From the NCBI GenBank assembly GCA_963377175.1, contig CAUJNA010000520.1, positions 136,001 through 200,000 on the forward strand: DNA of 64,000 bases. The letters are read 5' to 3'. This stretch comes from Effrenium voratum (Eukaryota > Sar > Dinophyceae > Suessiales > Symbiodiniaceae). The notes beneath the pieces are model-generated. The model worked only from the letters and a program-made list of their open reading frames with translations. It was not told the DNA's origin and did not search any database. How positions within the stretch are numbered: position 1 is the first letter of the stretch; each line of letters opens with the position of its first letter. The position numbers and the translations under genes were made by a program. This document shows, piece after piece, positions 24,101-35,525 of this stretch.

Positions 24101-27100
24101 AAGGAGCACCTGCCCGCCAACAAGGAGGCCTTTGCCGACCCCAGGCTTGAGCTGATCATCGACGATTGCAAGGTGCAGCTGGAGAAAGCCGAGGAGCACA
24201 GTGACTGCAAGCTGACTCATGGTGGCTCATGGTGGCTCATGGTGGCTCCAAGGTGGCTCCAAGTTGGGTCCAAGTTGGGTCCAAGTTGGGTCCAAGTTGG
24301 GTCCAAGTTGGGTCCAAGGGGTGACTCAAAGGTGAAACTTATGACTCCAAGTTGAATCTTGTGACTCCAAGTTGAATCTTGTGGCTCCAAGTTGAATCTT
24401 GTGACTCTTGACTCTTGGCAGAGACTTTTGAATGGACTTTGACCGAGCTGACAGTCACTTAGGCAGATGTCGTTTGATAGTTTGTCGGTCTGGCCGCAAA
24501 GGAGAGGAACCAGGGGGCATGCATCTTTGGAGGGGAGGTCGGCAAGCTGGTTGCCTGTGCTACAGGAAATATGACTGACTCATTTGCTCTCCGGGCAAGT
24601 TGCTCTCAAGCCGATGCGCATGCTTCTCCTTGCTGAGACAAAACTGCACGTCTATGGATGCTCTGCGCTAGACTCAACTAGCCCAGAAAGTTCTGAGGGC
24701 TGTAAACGTCACTTGCCGGCAGTGGTCCACATGGCCATGGGTCAAAACCCCGTACCCCCAGTGAACATCCCAATCCCCACTAAAATTGACTAAAAGGGGG
24801 GGGTGCACCTACCCCAAAATGGGAAAAAATGGTTTTGACCCACAGCCACATCTCCCGGCACATCCTTTCGGTCAAGGGCCCATGCGTTGCGCAGTTGCAA
24901 ATGGCCCCTGAGGCCAACAGCCGCCAGTTACTCAGTTGGGTGCCAAAGTGCACAAACCAAACCTCTGTTGCAAAACACTGGTAGGCAAACATACAGCATC
25001 GGCACTGCGGGCACTTTTTTGTTGGCTTTCGAGTTGCAGAACATGGCAGATTCGGGGCTGGCTGAATACTAGGGGGACAGATTTGTGCGGTTAATTTGTC
25101 AGTTCGCAGACAAGAACAAGGAATCTGTTTGTTTTTTTTTGCCACGGTATGATGTGACAGTTTCGTTTTTTGGGGTGTATCATGCTGCAGCAATGCTGTG
25201 AGTTGTCATTGCGCCAGGAGAACTTTGATGTGATCTGGCAAGGAGCAAGACAGCAAATGTGGATACATCTCAAGGGGCGCGAACGCTTTTTTTGTGGTGC
25301 AGCAATGCAAGTATTCTCATTGACCTGACCTTCAAGCTGACAGGGAATGCTGATTTGCTACAAGCCACATTGCTTGCTTGACGAGTGGTTTCATTTTTCT
25401 GCGAAGCAGACGCTACACTTTGATAGCTGAGGTGATCATCATGGACCTGGATGACCCACTGGAAGGTGGGCCGTGCTACTGGCTTTACTGCAAGGACCCA
25501 GAAACTGAGCACGACAAGTCAAGTCGAGTCGGGGAGTGCAGCGGTTTACTTGCTGCGTGGTCGGATGAAAAGTGAAGGCAGAAACAGTGAACACAGGAGT
25601 TCTATGAGATGTGCAAGACCAAGCTGAACCCGGGTGGCATTTTGGTCACCCAGGCGGGTCTCTCTGCGCGCTTGCTGAGCACGTGGCTCTCATCGCTCGC
25701 GGGCACCCGGGCACCGGCGTGAGGCGAGTGGTGCTGGGGTGAAGATGTACCAGGCAGGGCGAGTGTCGGGATCCCGCCAGCTGACCCGCGGTTCCCAACC
25801 AACCGCCAGACCGTGCTGTCTCCGGTGCTGAACACCTTGAAGCAGGCTAGACGAGTGTTTTTTTTGAGACTCACTTGCCGATTGGGGTGATTTGTTGGGG
25901 AAACTTCTATTGGCGGGAAAAAGCACTGGTTTGCTTCAAACATACATTGCACTTGCAACTGATATTTTTCATGTGGGTGTGGCTCAAAATTAAACAGGAG
26001 GGGCAAACCGCAGGTTTTGGTCCAGGTTTTCCAGGGTTCCATTGTGGAATTCCGGTGTTTTGAGCCACAGCCACATTGAGGCTATCCCTTTGAGTTGGTT
26101 TAAAAGGAAACCAAAAGGACATCAGCCATTTTGCGGCTTCCGAGCTGCCCATGGCTTTGTTTCGGGTTGCTGTTTTGTCTAGATGTAGGATGTCCATGTG
26201 CCGGCAACGACGGATTCGAGTTTGTGAGGTCTTTCCAGTGGCCCGGGCGTACAAGGCAGCCGTGTACTCCTTTGCAGATGAGCGGCCTGACTGCAGCTGG
26301 CATTCGCACGCGGCCCCCAACGAGAGAAACGACCGTTCGACTTCGGGTGCATTCCCACCCACAAGTAAAATATAAATCCGGACTTGATCTTGGGTCGACT
26401 CCTTCGATGCCGGTTTTGGTCATGATGGGTCGGATCAGCTCGGCTCTGCGTCGCTAGCGTTGAGTCCGTTGCGAGGTGGGGCTTTGTGATCGCCCACAGC
26501 GATCCCAGCACGGCCTCCATTTCTGCTGAGGAGGTCAGGTTGGCCAATACAGAAACTGGTGGAATCAGTGATTCCCGTCCGAAGAAAAACCATCAGCCGC
26601 AGGTGTCCTTTTTGGTTTTGTTGGCAAAATAATACATGGCCCTGGTTTACCAGGTGGTTACTCATCTACCAGGGCCATCTATTTCCTCCAAAAGGACACC
26701 TATGCCTTCAGCCGTGAGGATGTGCCTGGCGATTTCGCCAGGTGGACCGTCGCATTGCTGAGCGCATCTCGGGCTCCTTGGAATTCTTGGATGGCGAGAG
26801 CTTCACAGGCCGGTAGGCTGTTTCTGTTGATGGGCGCAGCTTCCAGACGCGAAGCGGGTGCTCCCACCATGCGGAAAACCCTTGCGGCATTTTGAGGGCT
26901 CCCGCAAAATTGGTTTTAGACTCACACATGTGTCAGGAATCTACTGCCTCTCCAAGAAGATGAGGGCAGATTGTGCAGTTCCTTGGTCTTCACGCTTGGC
27001 TTTTGCCAGGGTCTACTGGGCCATGCGGCCATGCTGAGCCCTGAGACCGCCGGTCTTGGGGGAAGCATTCCCTGAGGCGGAGACGCGGATACTGTCGAAG

Positions 27101-27150
27101 GACAACCCAGCGGTTTTCTTGAAGCACATGGAGGCCTTGCGACTGGAGAG
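21107..27150 (+). CDS. ACL5-like: thermospermine/spermidine synthase, ACL5 type (14 exons)
   Basis: Aminopropyl transferase making thermospermine (or spermidine) from decarboxylated S-adenosylmethionine and a polyamine. Exons: 21107-21146, 21404-21492 (DTEPFGRVLIIDGLIQ), 21711-21788 (DEFIYHECLVHPALL), 21987-21996 (10 nt), 22053-22114 (GGGEGSTAREVLRHKSVEK), 22410-22451 (VMVDIDGDVVDFCK), 24104-24202 (NKEAFADPRLELIIDD), 25432-25494 (DLDDPLEGGPCYWLYCK), 25597-25657 (KLNPGGILVTQAG), 25810-25845, 26229-26281 (VYSFADE), 26476-26533 (WGFVIAHSDPS), 26742-26808 (RRIAERISGSLEFLDG), 27039-about 27150 (ETRILSKDNPAVF). GGGEGS and REVLRHKSVEK fit plant ACL5 rather than ordinary spermidine synthase (GGGDGG). 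Phases join correctly at most junctions. About ten residues after TQAG are missing, so a small exon between 25658 and 25809 was not found. First Met and stop are unknown; the frame runs on past the usual C-terminus. Donors are mostly GC, with some GA and GT. Confidence 0.93.
21544..21681 (+). mobile_element. family B element in ACL5 intron 2
   Basis: Occupies the middle of the 218-bp intron between exons at 21404 and 21711; about 50 bp of intron remain on the left and 30 on the right. Confidence 0.9.
21857..21971 (+). mobile_element. family D element in ACL5 intron 3
   Basis: Lies in the 198-bp intron between exons 3 and 4, leaving 68 bp of intron on the left and only 15 bp before the 10-nt exon. 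Confidence 0.8.
22940..23532 (+). repeat. 61-bp tandem array in the ACL5 intron
   Basis: About nine and a half units, each containing gcgattttcgagctggagct, a cggaagtgtacttcgcgtac block and a tagacttgtactacaaagt block. One unit is shortened near 23320. The flanks on both sides carry an aaccgataggggcccacc sequence (22559 and 23549). Confidence 0.95.
23621..23754 (+). mobile_element. family B element in ACL5 intron 6
   Basis: Left end altered (tgagttaaaacccggg). Lies 90 bp downstream of the 61-bp array. Confidence 0.85.
24223..24412 (+). repeat. compound short tandem repeats next to ACL5 exon 7
   Basis: Three catggtggct units, then five 12-bp tccaagttgggt units, then three gactccaagttgaatcttgt units, starting only 20 bp after the exon ends. 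Confidence 0.9.
24732..24848 (-). mobile_element. family A element in ACL5 intron
   Basis: Reversed copy with ggtgcacc centre. Possible ACAT duplication on both sides. Confidence 0.92.
25974..26073 (+). mobile_element. family C element in ACL5 intron
   Basis: Complete; near twin of the copy at 27240. Confidence 0.9.
26580..26703 (+). mobile_element. family D-like element in ACL5 intron 12
   Basis: Ends aggtgtcctttttgg and ccaaaaggacacct form a perfect 14-15 bp inverted repeat; the interior has a second one around ggccctggtttaccaggtgg. Confidence 0.82.
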
Positions 27151-27239
27151 ACTGCTCCAGCGAGTCGCTCTCACAAAAAAAGGTGGTTCCTTGCAAGCTC
27201 GGAGCCCCCCAAAAAATGGCAAGGGTTTGTTGTTTCGTT

Positions 27240-27342
27240 TGGGTGTGGCTCAAAATGAAACAGGAGGGGCAAACCGCAGGTTTTGGTCCATGTTTCCACT
27301 TACCAGGGTTCCGTTGTGGTACCGGTTTTTTGAGCCACAGCC
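27240..27342 (+). mobile_element. family C element after the last ACL5 exon
   Basis: Complete, with the acaggaggggcaaaccgcagg block shared with 25974. Confidence 0.9.
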
Positions 27343-27540
27343 GTTTGGTCTCCCCTTCAGTGTCTTCTCTTTGGCCTTCTCGCGAGCCCCCGAACCTCGA
27401 GACCAGTCTTGGGTCCTATCGCGGACATGTGGGACGTGTTGCCAGGGCGTGAGCCAGTACACCAAGGAGAGGCGAAGTGCGAAAATCCGTTGGCCAAGAG
27501 CATTGACAGATTATTCTTTGGTGCATTTTGCCAAGGGATG

Positions 27541-27632
27541 TTAGTACTTTAACTGTTTGCCAACTATCATGGGTTTTCCGTATTAAACCACTCAAAGGCA
27601 AGCACTTTTAGCAGGGGAGCGCAATGCAACCG
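27541..27632 (+). mobile_element. family J repeat, copy 1
   Basis: Shares tgttagtactttaactgttt, ttgccaact, taaaccactcaaag and cttttagcaggggagc with the copy at 45298. Confidence 0.72.
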
Positions 27633-27828
27633 AAGAATTGACAGATCCAAAGAACAGAAATCCAAAGCGAACCATCCAAGGCATCTTTTTCGAAAGTTCC
27701 AAAACCAGCAACCGGCCCTTTCGAAGAGGACTCCGATGCTGCAGAGTCGACCGATGCCAAGCGCGGCTACAAGTGAGTTACCTCGAATGGGCTCTATGGT
27801 CCATGAGGCAAATGCTGCCTCTCTCATA

Positions 27829-27944
27829 TGGGTGTGTCTTGCTTTAGTGCACCCCGCCAAAATGGCGGCTTAAGTGTTCCTTTCGGTTTCCCTTTAACGC
27901 CCACCAACAAGAGGGCACCAACTCAAAAAGAAAGAGACACCCAT
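27829..27944 (+). mobile_element. family D element
   Basis: Ends atgggtgtgtctt and aagagacacccat. Confidence 0.84.
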
Positions 27945-27964
27945 ATCTTTTTGTTGCATCTCTA

Positions 27965-30900
27965 GAAGTGATCGGCAAGTCAGGATCTGAGCTGAGAGCT
28001 GCAAAGACCTCAGCTCTCGAGAGAGCTCACCAGAGCTTCTTGAAAGCTCCCCACGGGCTTAGGATGGCAAGCGCTGCCGAAAAAGGGACAGGTGAAAACC
28101 AATCGGATCCCATTTTGGGGTAGGTGCACCACACATTTTAGTCTATTTTAGTGGGGATTCGGATGTTCACTGGGGGTACGGGATTTTGACCCATGGCCAC
28201 ATGTTGGCAGTTATGCAGTTGGCCTTTTGACTCGCAGATCAAAAGCCTACACTTGGATGTGCGCAAGGGGCACTGCAAATCAATGTTTTGCCGACAATGC
28301 TGTTTGCCGCCTTTTGCTGAAGGCAGATATTTCTGCACCTTTGCCGTTTTTTACTAGGGCAGGTCAAACCAGTCGAAATGACACGGCTGTGGGTCAAAAC
28401 TCAGGAAACCCCTGGAAAAAAACAACACGTCAAAATGGGTGGCAAATGGATGTGACAATCCACCCCAAAATGGAGCCATGGATGTTCATCCACCCCAAAA
28501 TGGCGAGCGCCATAGGTTATGAAACCCATGGCCACATGCCTCCCCTTCTCGCGTGAGCCTGCGCAGTTCAAGATGGACATCCTCATGGCGCAGAAGCAAC
28601 AGGCTGACGAGCTGACGGGCTGAGGGGCTGCCCGACGTAGGTGCTGCGAGATCCAAATTGCATGTGGGTGTGTAATTGAAAAAGAGGGGTACCCCCAAGG
28701 AACCTAAAAAAACAGCCCAAACAACCAAAAAACCTTCCCCCAAACACGGAGCCACACCCCAGGCCCTCCTGGAGAAGCAGGAGGCACAGCGTGCTGCCTG
28801 GTTTCAGCTCTGGACCCAGAAGGACCCAGCAGTCGCAACTGAAATTTGTCGCGTCACGCGGCGGAGGCACCACTTTTTGGGGGGCTGTCTGGAGAGGGAT
28901 GGTTTTCTTTCCGGTCCAAACAAGGTTTGCACTCTTCAGGTAGCCTTTTTTTGGGGTGCCTTTTTTTTTCTGAGGGGGGAAAGGGAAACCAAAAGAACGC
29001 CCTCATTTAGGTTTGGAGTCCAAACCTTAAGAAAAGACGAGCAATCGGAATGAACCCAGGCTGTGGTCCCCTGAAAGGAAACCACCAGTTGGACGGTTTG
29101 TAAGGGTCATTCCATTTCTCATTCCCTGCCTATCGCACCGGCAAGGCCAGCACGGGATTTAGGAACTTCAGAGAGCACCCCGGAGATGCCATTTGCGAGA
29201 TCGGGCTGTTCGCATGGGACTCATGATGGACTCTTGGTGTAAGCAGTGCTTTTGAGGCAATTGAAAGACAAGCAGCAACAGATGTCGGCCGCGTGCGCCA
29301 AGACATTGCACCGCTTTTTTTTTGCATGTAGACCTGAGTTTTCCCGGGACTTTGGCATGGTTCGCAGCAGGGATTTCTAGCTGGGTGCGTCTGTTTTTGA
29401 CGGTACCCTTTTGGGGGTTGGTTTAAAGTGAAGCCAAGTGGAGCACAACCATTGGGGGGGGTGGTCCCCTAAAAAGAGACATAGACAGATGCGGAGTCAG
29501 GTACGCCGCGGGCGTGGGCAACGAAATGGAGCGCAAGGAGCGGGAGGACGAGGAACGTCGGCCGCTCAGGGCTGAAGCAAAGACGTGTCGCCCTCGGCTT
29601 GCGCGGGGCTTTGAGCAGGTGCCAAGAGATATCAGCAGATGGCGGAAGAGAAGGTCAGCGACCCAGTCGCTGAGTCGCCGAGTCGCTGAGTCGCCGAGTC
29701 GCTCCGCGTTCGAGTGGCCAGGAAAGACAGCAGATTGAGACCCGTGAGACGAGAATGAAGGAGCTGAAGCCACGCCCTCAAGAGCACCTGCAAACACTCA
29801 ACGTACATCTCGCTGACATGGGCGTGTCTCTTTTAATTAGGGGACTCCCCCCCAAAAAAAAACAAATCACCAAAAACGGTGGTGTTCCTTTTAGTTTCCC
29901 TGTAACACCACAGAAAGGGGGTACCAACTCCAAAAACGGTGGTGTACACCCAAAGTGCAGGCCACAGATGCATCTCACCTGTCGACCATGGGCGGTTTTG
30001 AGCGGTTTTTGCGCTATAAAATGCTATTAGCCTAGGCCCTACATAAATATAGACCCATGGGCGCTGAGGAAAGCAAGCCACGAGTACATTCGCATGCAGC
30101 TCCAGGACTGTGAAGCTCTGGCTCCAGGGGTAGCCGGGATAGGGCGGAGGCAGCAAAGGCCCTGAAGCTGGTACAAATGTGTCATGCAAGCCTGGCTCGT
30201 TTCTTTTCTTCTTTGTTCTTCTTTTCTTTTTTTCTCCCTCCTCTTTTTTTGCGAGGAACGTCAGCACAGGAAGCAGCTTGCCCGAGAAGAAGAACTGCGG
30301 CAGTCTCCGGCATGGCATTAGCAGATCCGCGCAGCGCACACGTGGCTAGCGGGTTTCTTTGTTTTTGAGGGGGCTTCGTCTGTGCGGTTTAAAATGCAAG
30401 CCAACGGGAAACCGAAGCCAGTTTGCGGCTCCCCAACATATTGCTCCAACTGAGAACTTGTGAACTATGACACACACACACACACACACGCACACACTTG
30501 CACACATACACATGCCTCGAGAGCATAGGTGTCGCCCCATGTTTCGCGCCAGGATGCTCGAGAGCCTCAAGGCCCAGGACGCGGCCCTGGCAGCGCGGGA
30601 GCAGGCGCCGGCTCCGAGCCGTGCGCCTCGCGCTCGCTGTCGACGCGTCGGCTAGGTGAAGGAGGAGGCCAAGCGCCGCGCTCGCCAGGCGAATCGAATC
30701 GAATCGAATCGAATCGAATCGGAGGAGGAGTTCGCAGCTTTTCGGTTTCAGTTTTTTTTGGCGGATTCACTCGAATGAGTTTCAATGGGGAATCCATGAA
30801 GCTCCTCGAAAGTGGGAGGACGTCAATCCTAAACGGACGTCGTTCCTTTTTGTTGAGGGTACCCTTTTGGGATGGCTTTAGAGGGCAACCCAACCGGAAA

Positions 30901-33900
30901 GCCAGGTCCAATAGAAAAAAAAATCAAAACAAAAACAGGGAAACCCAACCGGAAAGCCAGGTCCCCTAGAAAAACAACCACCCAAACGCTCTCCACCAAG
31001 TCCCTAACTCAAAAACAAATCTCAGCGACAGGCCAATGCGGAGAAGCTTCGGGAACAGATCCGCTTGAAGCACACCTGGCTCGCTTAGATCAGATTTGGG
31101 TATGGGTCAAACTTAAACCACCAGGAATTGGACCGCAGGTTTTAGTCCCTTGGTTCCATTTACCAGGGCAACCCATTTTGGGTACCTATTTTTGACCCAC
31201 AGCCAGTGTTCTGTGCATTTTGTAGCAGGGAGCTGCAACAAACAAAGCCTTTTTTGGCTGCCATACCGGACCATACCAAGGCTTGGACAGGCAATCTGCA
31301 ATATTGCAATGACTGATACCCTGCGATTCGCTCCAGTTGTCAGGGAAGAGGAGATTCCTCCACGCCTTGCCCGCGACAAGATGAACGAGGCACGCATGTG
31401 GCCAGCCGATGGCGCACATAGGTCTGCAGAGTCTTTTTTTGTGGGTACCTTCTTTGGGGCTGGGCAGGGAAACCAGAGGAAAGGCCATATGGGTGTGGGT
31501 CAATAATGGACCCAGAATGGGTTGCCCTGGTAAATGGAACAACTAGAAGTCCTGCGGTCCATATCCTGGTGGTGACTAGGTTTATGACCCACACCCATAT
31601 TTTTGGGGTTAGAAACTCAAGACACAGAAATGGAGGGCAATGGCTGACCGAAGGTCGAGCGCCAGTTCAACAAGGTTCGCCTCGATAAGGTCTTGAGCGC
31701 CAGACAGGCGCGCGAACGCGACTGAGACATCAAAACCCGGGTAGAAGGTTAGTGAGGGAAAGCCCCCTTGCCATGAAATGGGTGCAGCCGCCTTTTTACT
31801 TCTTTAAGATTCTTTGCATGATTCAGGGTAGACCAGTTTTGATTATGACTCATCTTACCTCGTCGAATGCGTTGAGTCCGCAAGCCTTCGCCAGCGGCCT
31901 CGGTTGTGAGGCGCGTGAGCGATCGGCCGTGGCCAGGAGTTTCGACAAACTGAGACGGAGCCCACGAGCCCAGTCGAACGTCACTCGAGCCGTGTGGTCT
32001 CATGGTCCAGCATGGGGGTTCGATCAAACCTGGGCTCCATGACCCGAAGCAAAAATGGTTGGTCACCCAAAAGAGTGGTTGGTCATGGACCCATTTTTAA
32101 GGGGTCAGAAGGAGACTCCAGGTATCTGGAGTTACCTAAACAGCTGACTGTTCACTGCTAGTTGTTGCTCTCATTCCTCTGGCAGATGGGGAGCAAAGCC
32201 AACAGTGCGACTGCTCTGAGGTCGAAAGCAATGACTGCGCGCTGAAGGATTTGTGCGGCCTCCAGAGAACCCTCGAGAGCCCCAGAGAGCTCGGGTGGTC
32301 GACTGCCTTGGAGCAGCCGCTATTTCCAGGTTGGCATGCAGGGTAGCGGCAGGCCAGAGCTCGTCCACCTTGACACAAAGCGACCTGTACAAAGAACTCA
32401 GAGTCTTCTCACCGGGAGTTCCCAAGTCTCCCCCAACGGAGAGACCAAAGATGAGATGCGCCTTTGGGCTTGCTCAAAAAATGAACAAAGTCAGACTGCA
32501 AGTTCATGAACTACCTGTGGGCGTCAAGCCGAAAAAAGAAACACATGGCCGAAGGTTTTCCCGGCGAGTAACCTCACTGAGACGCATGTTCATCCTTCGG
32601 CAAGCATCAGGCACATCGCCGGGGCTCGGACACTCCATCTTTTTCGCCCCAAGGGCGGGGAATGCGGAAAAGGAATCTACTCGCGAGCGGAGTCTGTGCT
32701 GCTTTTTGACGGGTCTGGGGACATGTGGACCCCAGGTTCCACTTGTTGACCCCAGACTGAACCCAAGGGTCCCACTTTTGGGTCAATTTCCCCCTTGGTT
32801 TAACAGGGCTCCTTAAAAGATACATTTTGCCCAATTGAAACATGGCTTTTTCCACCAAAATCAAGGGAAGCCACCATTTAACAGTCAATGTTCAGGTGTA
32901 TAATGTAAGGATCCCTGTTTAAGTCTACCTGGAGTCGAAAAGCTGGACCCCTCGTGTAGACGAGGGGCCTTTGGTCCTTCACTGAGGACAGCTGGACCAT
33001 CAAAGGCCACGCATTTTTCAAGTCCCCGGCTCAGCCGCGCTGAGGAATAGATGCTACGGCTTTTTTTTTACACGGGGGGTTAATCCATGTTCCGTTTCGG
33101 GCCCCCGGCCACAGCTTTTTTCCTTTCGTCTTCTTTTCCCCTCGGCCACAGTTTTTGTTCCTTTCGTTTTCTTTTTTCCCACGTGAAAAACAACTCGTCT
33201 CTTCTTTTTTGTGGCGGTTGTTGCAAGCAATCATCCCATGACCGGAGCTTGTGATCCATCCTGCGAAACTCGCAGCTGTGGCCAAGGCCCCTCAACTGGA
33301 CTGACGTGGAGTCCGGCAACCTGACACCACCCTTTGTGCCACAGGCAACGGGAGATACGGCCATGGGTTGCATACCCTATGGCGATCCCATCTTGGGGTG
33401 GATGAACGTCTAGTTGCCACCCATTTTGGATGTTTTTTCCAGGTGTTTCCTGGGTTTTGACCCACGGCCACATTGTCCCCCTTGTTTGTCCCAGGGACAG
33501 CGGGGGAGTTGTTTGGTGTTTCGCCTGCGCAGTTGACCAACCCCATGGACAACTTCACACAGATCGAGGCGGGTGAGCTCACGCGACAGTGCCTGAAACT
33601 GGCCAGCAAGGGTAATGGACGAAGTTTGAACAGCCACGCCTTGCCCGGGAACCTGAAACAACCGTTTGCAAATGTGGTTTTGTTTCCGAAACACTAAAGT
33701 TTGTGACTAGACCGCGCCTTTTTGATCTGGCCTAAAAAGCGAGGGTGATGGACGAATGAGCCATTTTTGAACAGCCGCTGGAACCCGAAACAACCATTTG
33801 AAAATCTTCGTGTCCGAAATACCAAAGTGTTTGTGAGATATTCGTGTCTTGTTGTTTTTCTTCTTCAGATTCCAGCTCGAAATCTCCGTCAAGGGCGTCT

Positions 33901-34993
33901 TTTGTCCGCCTTCCGTCGCCAGGATTCGGAGCAGGTCACCGGGGAGCCGCCCTCCTGCGAGGCGGAGTTCCGCCTCGAGCGGCGCGTGCGAAGGCGGCTT
34001 CATGCGGCGAGGCCTTTGGGAACTGGGATCAGTGCGTGGACTTCAGCGCGGAGGCGGCGGATCTTCTTTTTTTCTTCTTTCTTCCTCGCTGGGACGGCTT
34101 CTCTCGTTCTTTGGGTGGTTGTTGTTTTTTTGTGGGGCGGGGGGGCGGGTGAGAGGGAGCCAAAAGGGAAACAAGTCGAGACTTGTTTTCTTGAGAGGCA
34201 AAGGGAGACACTTTTTGTTTTTTGCGTCCAACCTAAAAAGGAAGACACACCCGAACAGTTCGAGTCGAGTCGATGGGTCGTTCTTTTCTTTCTCTGAGGG
34301 CAAGGCACTGGCGGCGGAGCTGGAGCAGAAGCGCCGCGATGCCAAGGAAGAGGCCACGGAAAATCAAAATTGGGAGTGGTTCACGGCCCCCCCCAAAAGA
34401 AAACAAAAGGAGAGAACAAGGACAGCAAGTAAATAAATGGGCATGGCTCAAGAAACCGGTACCAAAATGGAACCCTGGTAAGTGGAAACATGGACCAAAA
34501 CCTGCGTAACCCTAGCTCTTTAATTTGCCAACGTCGGAAACGGGGTACCAACTCCAACAAGAGCTACACCCTCATGGGTGTTCTTGACGTGCTCGACGCA
34601 GGAGGCACGGAAGCTTCAAGAGGAAGACGAGGCCCTGACTTTCAACAGGGTTTATATCGCTGGCTCGCCTTTCTTTGGTTGACCTCTGTTCCTTGTGGTT
34701 TGCATTTACCCCCCCCCCCCCCCCCCCCCCCCCCAAAAGAAAAGAAAAGAAGAAGAAGCAGGTACCCGCAAAAAAACACAAAAACAAAACATTTGCGAGT
34801 CTCGCATCTGCGATTCTCGTTGTTCTTTGAGTCTGATGCCATTCAGGCGAGGAGGAAAAGGCAGTGGCGACATGCAGAGCAAAGACGACTCATGCTTGAG
34901 ATGTCTTTTGCACTGTTGCCAACTTAGTTTGTTTTGAGCCTTGCACACAGGATGGAAGGGGAGGAGACGACAGCCAAGGAGGTTCGCGTCTGA
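27965..34993 (+). CDS. coiled-coil protein II (TPH-like), stop codon seen
   Basis: Short plus-strand exons give another Glu/Arg/Lys/Gln-rich helical protein: about 27965-28090 (SELRAAKTSALERAHQ), 28567-28602 (DILMAQKQQ), 28763 on (ALLEKQEAQRAAW), about 29515-29575 (NEMERKEREDEERR), 29731-29790 (IETRETRMKEL), 30069-30105 (HEYIRMQLQ), 30256-30303 (ERQHRKQLAREEELRQ), 30553-30605 (LESLKAQDAALAAREQ), 30656-30688 (VKEEAKRRARQ), 31032-31079 (NAEKLREQIRLK), 31344-31400 (LARDKMNEARM), 31654-31707 (VERQFNKVRLDKVLSARQ), 33869-34015, 34299-34358 (ALAAELEQKRRDAKEEA), 34602-34631 (EARKLQEEDE), 34847-34900 (QWRHAEQRRLMLE) and 34951-34993, which ends KEVRV then TGA at 34991. Composition suggests a ciliary or cytoskeletal rod; no diagnostic domain is proven. 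It follows the ACL5-like gene directly and resembles coiled-coil gene I in exon style, so the two may be related. Confidence 0.73.
28094..28199 (+). mobile_element. family A element, left end damaged
   Basis: The first 10-15 bases are lost. Follows the first exon candidate of coiled-coil gene II. Confidence 0.87.
28384..28534 (-). mobile_element. family A-prime element with internal duplication
   Basis: Interior has two copies of the atccaccccaaaatgg block, making it longer than its relatives. Confidence 0.83.
29046..29144 (+). mobile_element. family E element, left end lost
   Basis: Family E ends are CTTGCTGGTGCGATAGGTAG and its complement, with a gaaaccaccagttggatggtt core. This copy keeps the core and right end. 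Confidence 0.83.
29382..29486 (+). mobile_element. family D element
   Basis: Interior G run at 29455-29462; ends gggtgcgtctgttttt and aaaaagagacatag. Confidence 0.72.
29660..29705 (+). repeat. gagtcgc(t/c) short tandem repeat
   Basis: Five units of about 8-9 bp built from gagtcgctgagtcgcc. Confidence 0.75.
29819..29952 (+). mobile_element. family D element
   Basis: Carries a caaaaacggtggtgt block twice (29871 and 29931). Confidence 0.77.
30688..30720 (+). repeat. GAATC pentanucleotide repeat
   Basis: Six units directly downstream of a coiled-coil exon. Confidence 0.9.
31097..31205 (+). mobile_element. family C element
   Basis: gggtcaaa-type ends, in the intron after a coiled-coil II exon. 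Confidence 0.87.
31490..31597 (-). mobile_element. family C element
   Basis: Reversed, with symmetric ends atgggtgtgggtca and tgacccacacccat. Confidence 0.87.
31723..31852 (+). mobile_element. family B element
   Basis: Starts 16 bp after a coiled-coil II exon; the left end has lost a few bases (tgagacatcaaaaccc). Confidence 0.87.
32034..32120 (+). mobile_element. family G element, diverged
   Basis: The left end has lost its ggagt start; the right end is intact, and a second ggtatctggagttacc palindrome follows. Confidence 0.78.
32828..32914 (+). mobile_element. family I repeat, copy 1
   Basis: Shares gttcaggtgtataa, ggatccctg and gaaacatggctttttccacca with the copy at 44095. Ends are not clearly inverted, so the element class is unknown. 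Confidence 0.7.
33358..33470 (+). mobile_element. family A-prime element
   Basis: Contains ccatgggttgcataccctat and ends gggttttgacccacggcca; near twin of the copy at 41705. Confidence 0.87.
34438..34512 (-). mobile_element. family C fragment
   Basis: Reversed copy lacking about 30 bp at one end. Confidence 0.72.
34711..34734 (+). repeat. poly-C tract
   Basis: About 24 uninterrupted C followed by A/G-rich sequence; a strong candidate for length variation. Confidence 0.9.
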
Positions 34994-35398
34994 TTTGTGC
35001 ATGCATGGATTAGTGACGAGTTCCGAGGTGGATGTGGATGTCACTCCTGTGACCGTGAAGCCGATGCTGGGGCTGCATTTTCATTTCTTCTTCTTTTTGG
35101 GAGGGGTGGTGGGGGCCGGCAATGCTTGACCCCTTCCCTCCTTGACAGAGAGGGAGATGTGAATCTAACCGAAAACGCTGCCCGGTGCCCGCCCTGGCGC
35201 GGAAAAGAACCAGCCCAACGAGTCTGCGTGGCTGGGGCTTTGCATCTGGAAGGCGAGGGAAGGCAGCGAGGGGCGAAGGCTTCCAGCTGGAGCATGCATT
35301 TTGTGTCACATGGTTTTTGGGGTGCCCATGATCTAAATGGGGATTTGACCGGACTCAGGACCATTCGCTGAAACGCAAACTGGGAATGTGACAGGATG

Positions 35399-35525
35399 TG
35401 GCTGCGGGTCAAAATCAATGATACCATTTTGGGGTAGGTGAATTCACCACCCATTTTAAACTTGATTTTAGTGGGGATTGGGACGTTCAGCGGGGGAACA
35501 TTTTTTGGATTTTGACCCATGGCCA
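35399..35525 (+). mobile_element. family A element, gaattc subtype
   Basis: Central palindrome is ggtgaattcacc instead of ggtgcacc. ATG flanks both ends. Confidence 0.9.

Larger units (their letters stand above)
32121..33868. other. long presumed intron of coiled-coil gene II
   Basis: No charged helical exon is seen over 1.7 kb, although flanking exons at 31654 and 33869 keep the same style. It contains one family I element, one family A element and a T-rich tract with a repeated cttttcccctcggccacag-like unit near 33100-33180. Confidence 0.35.
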
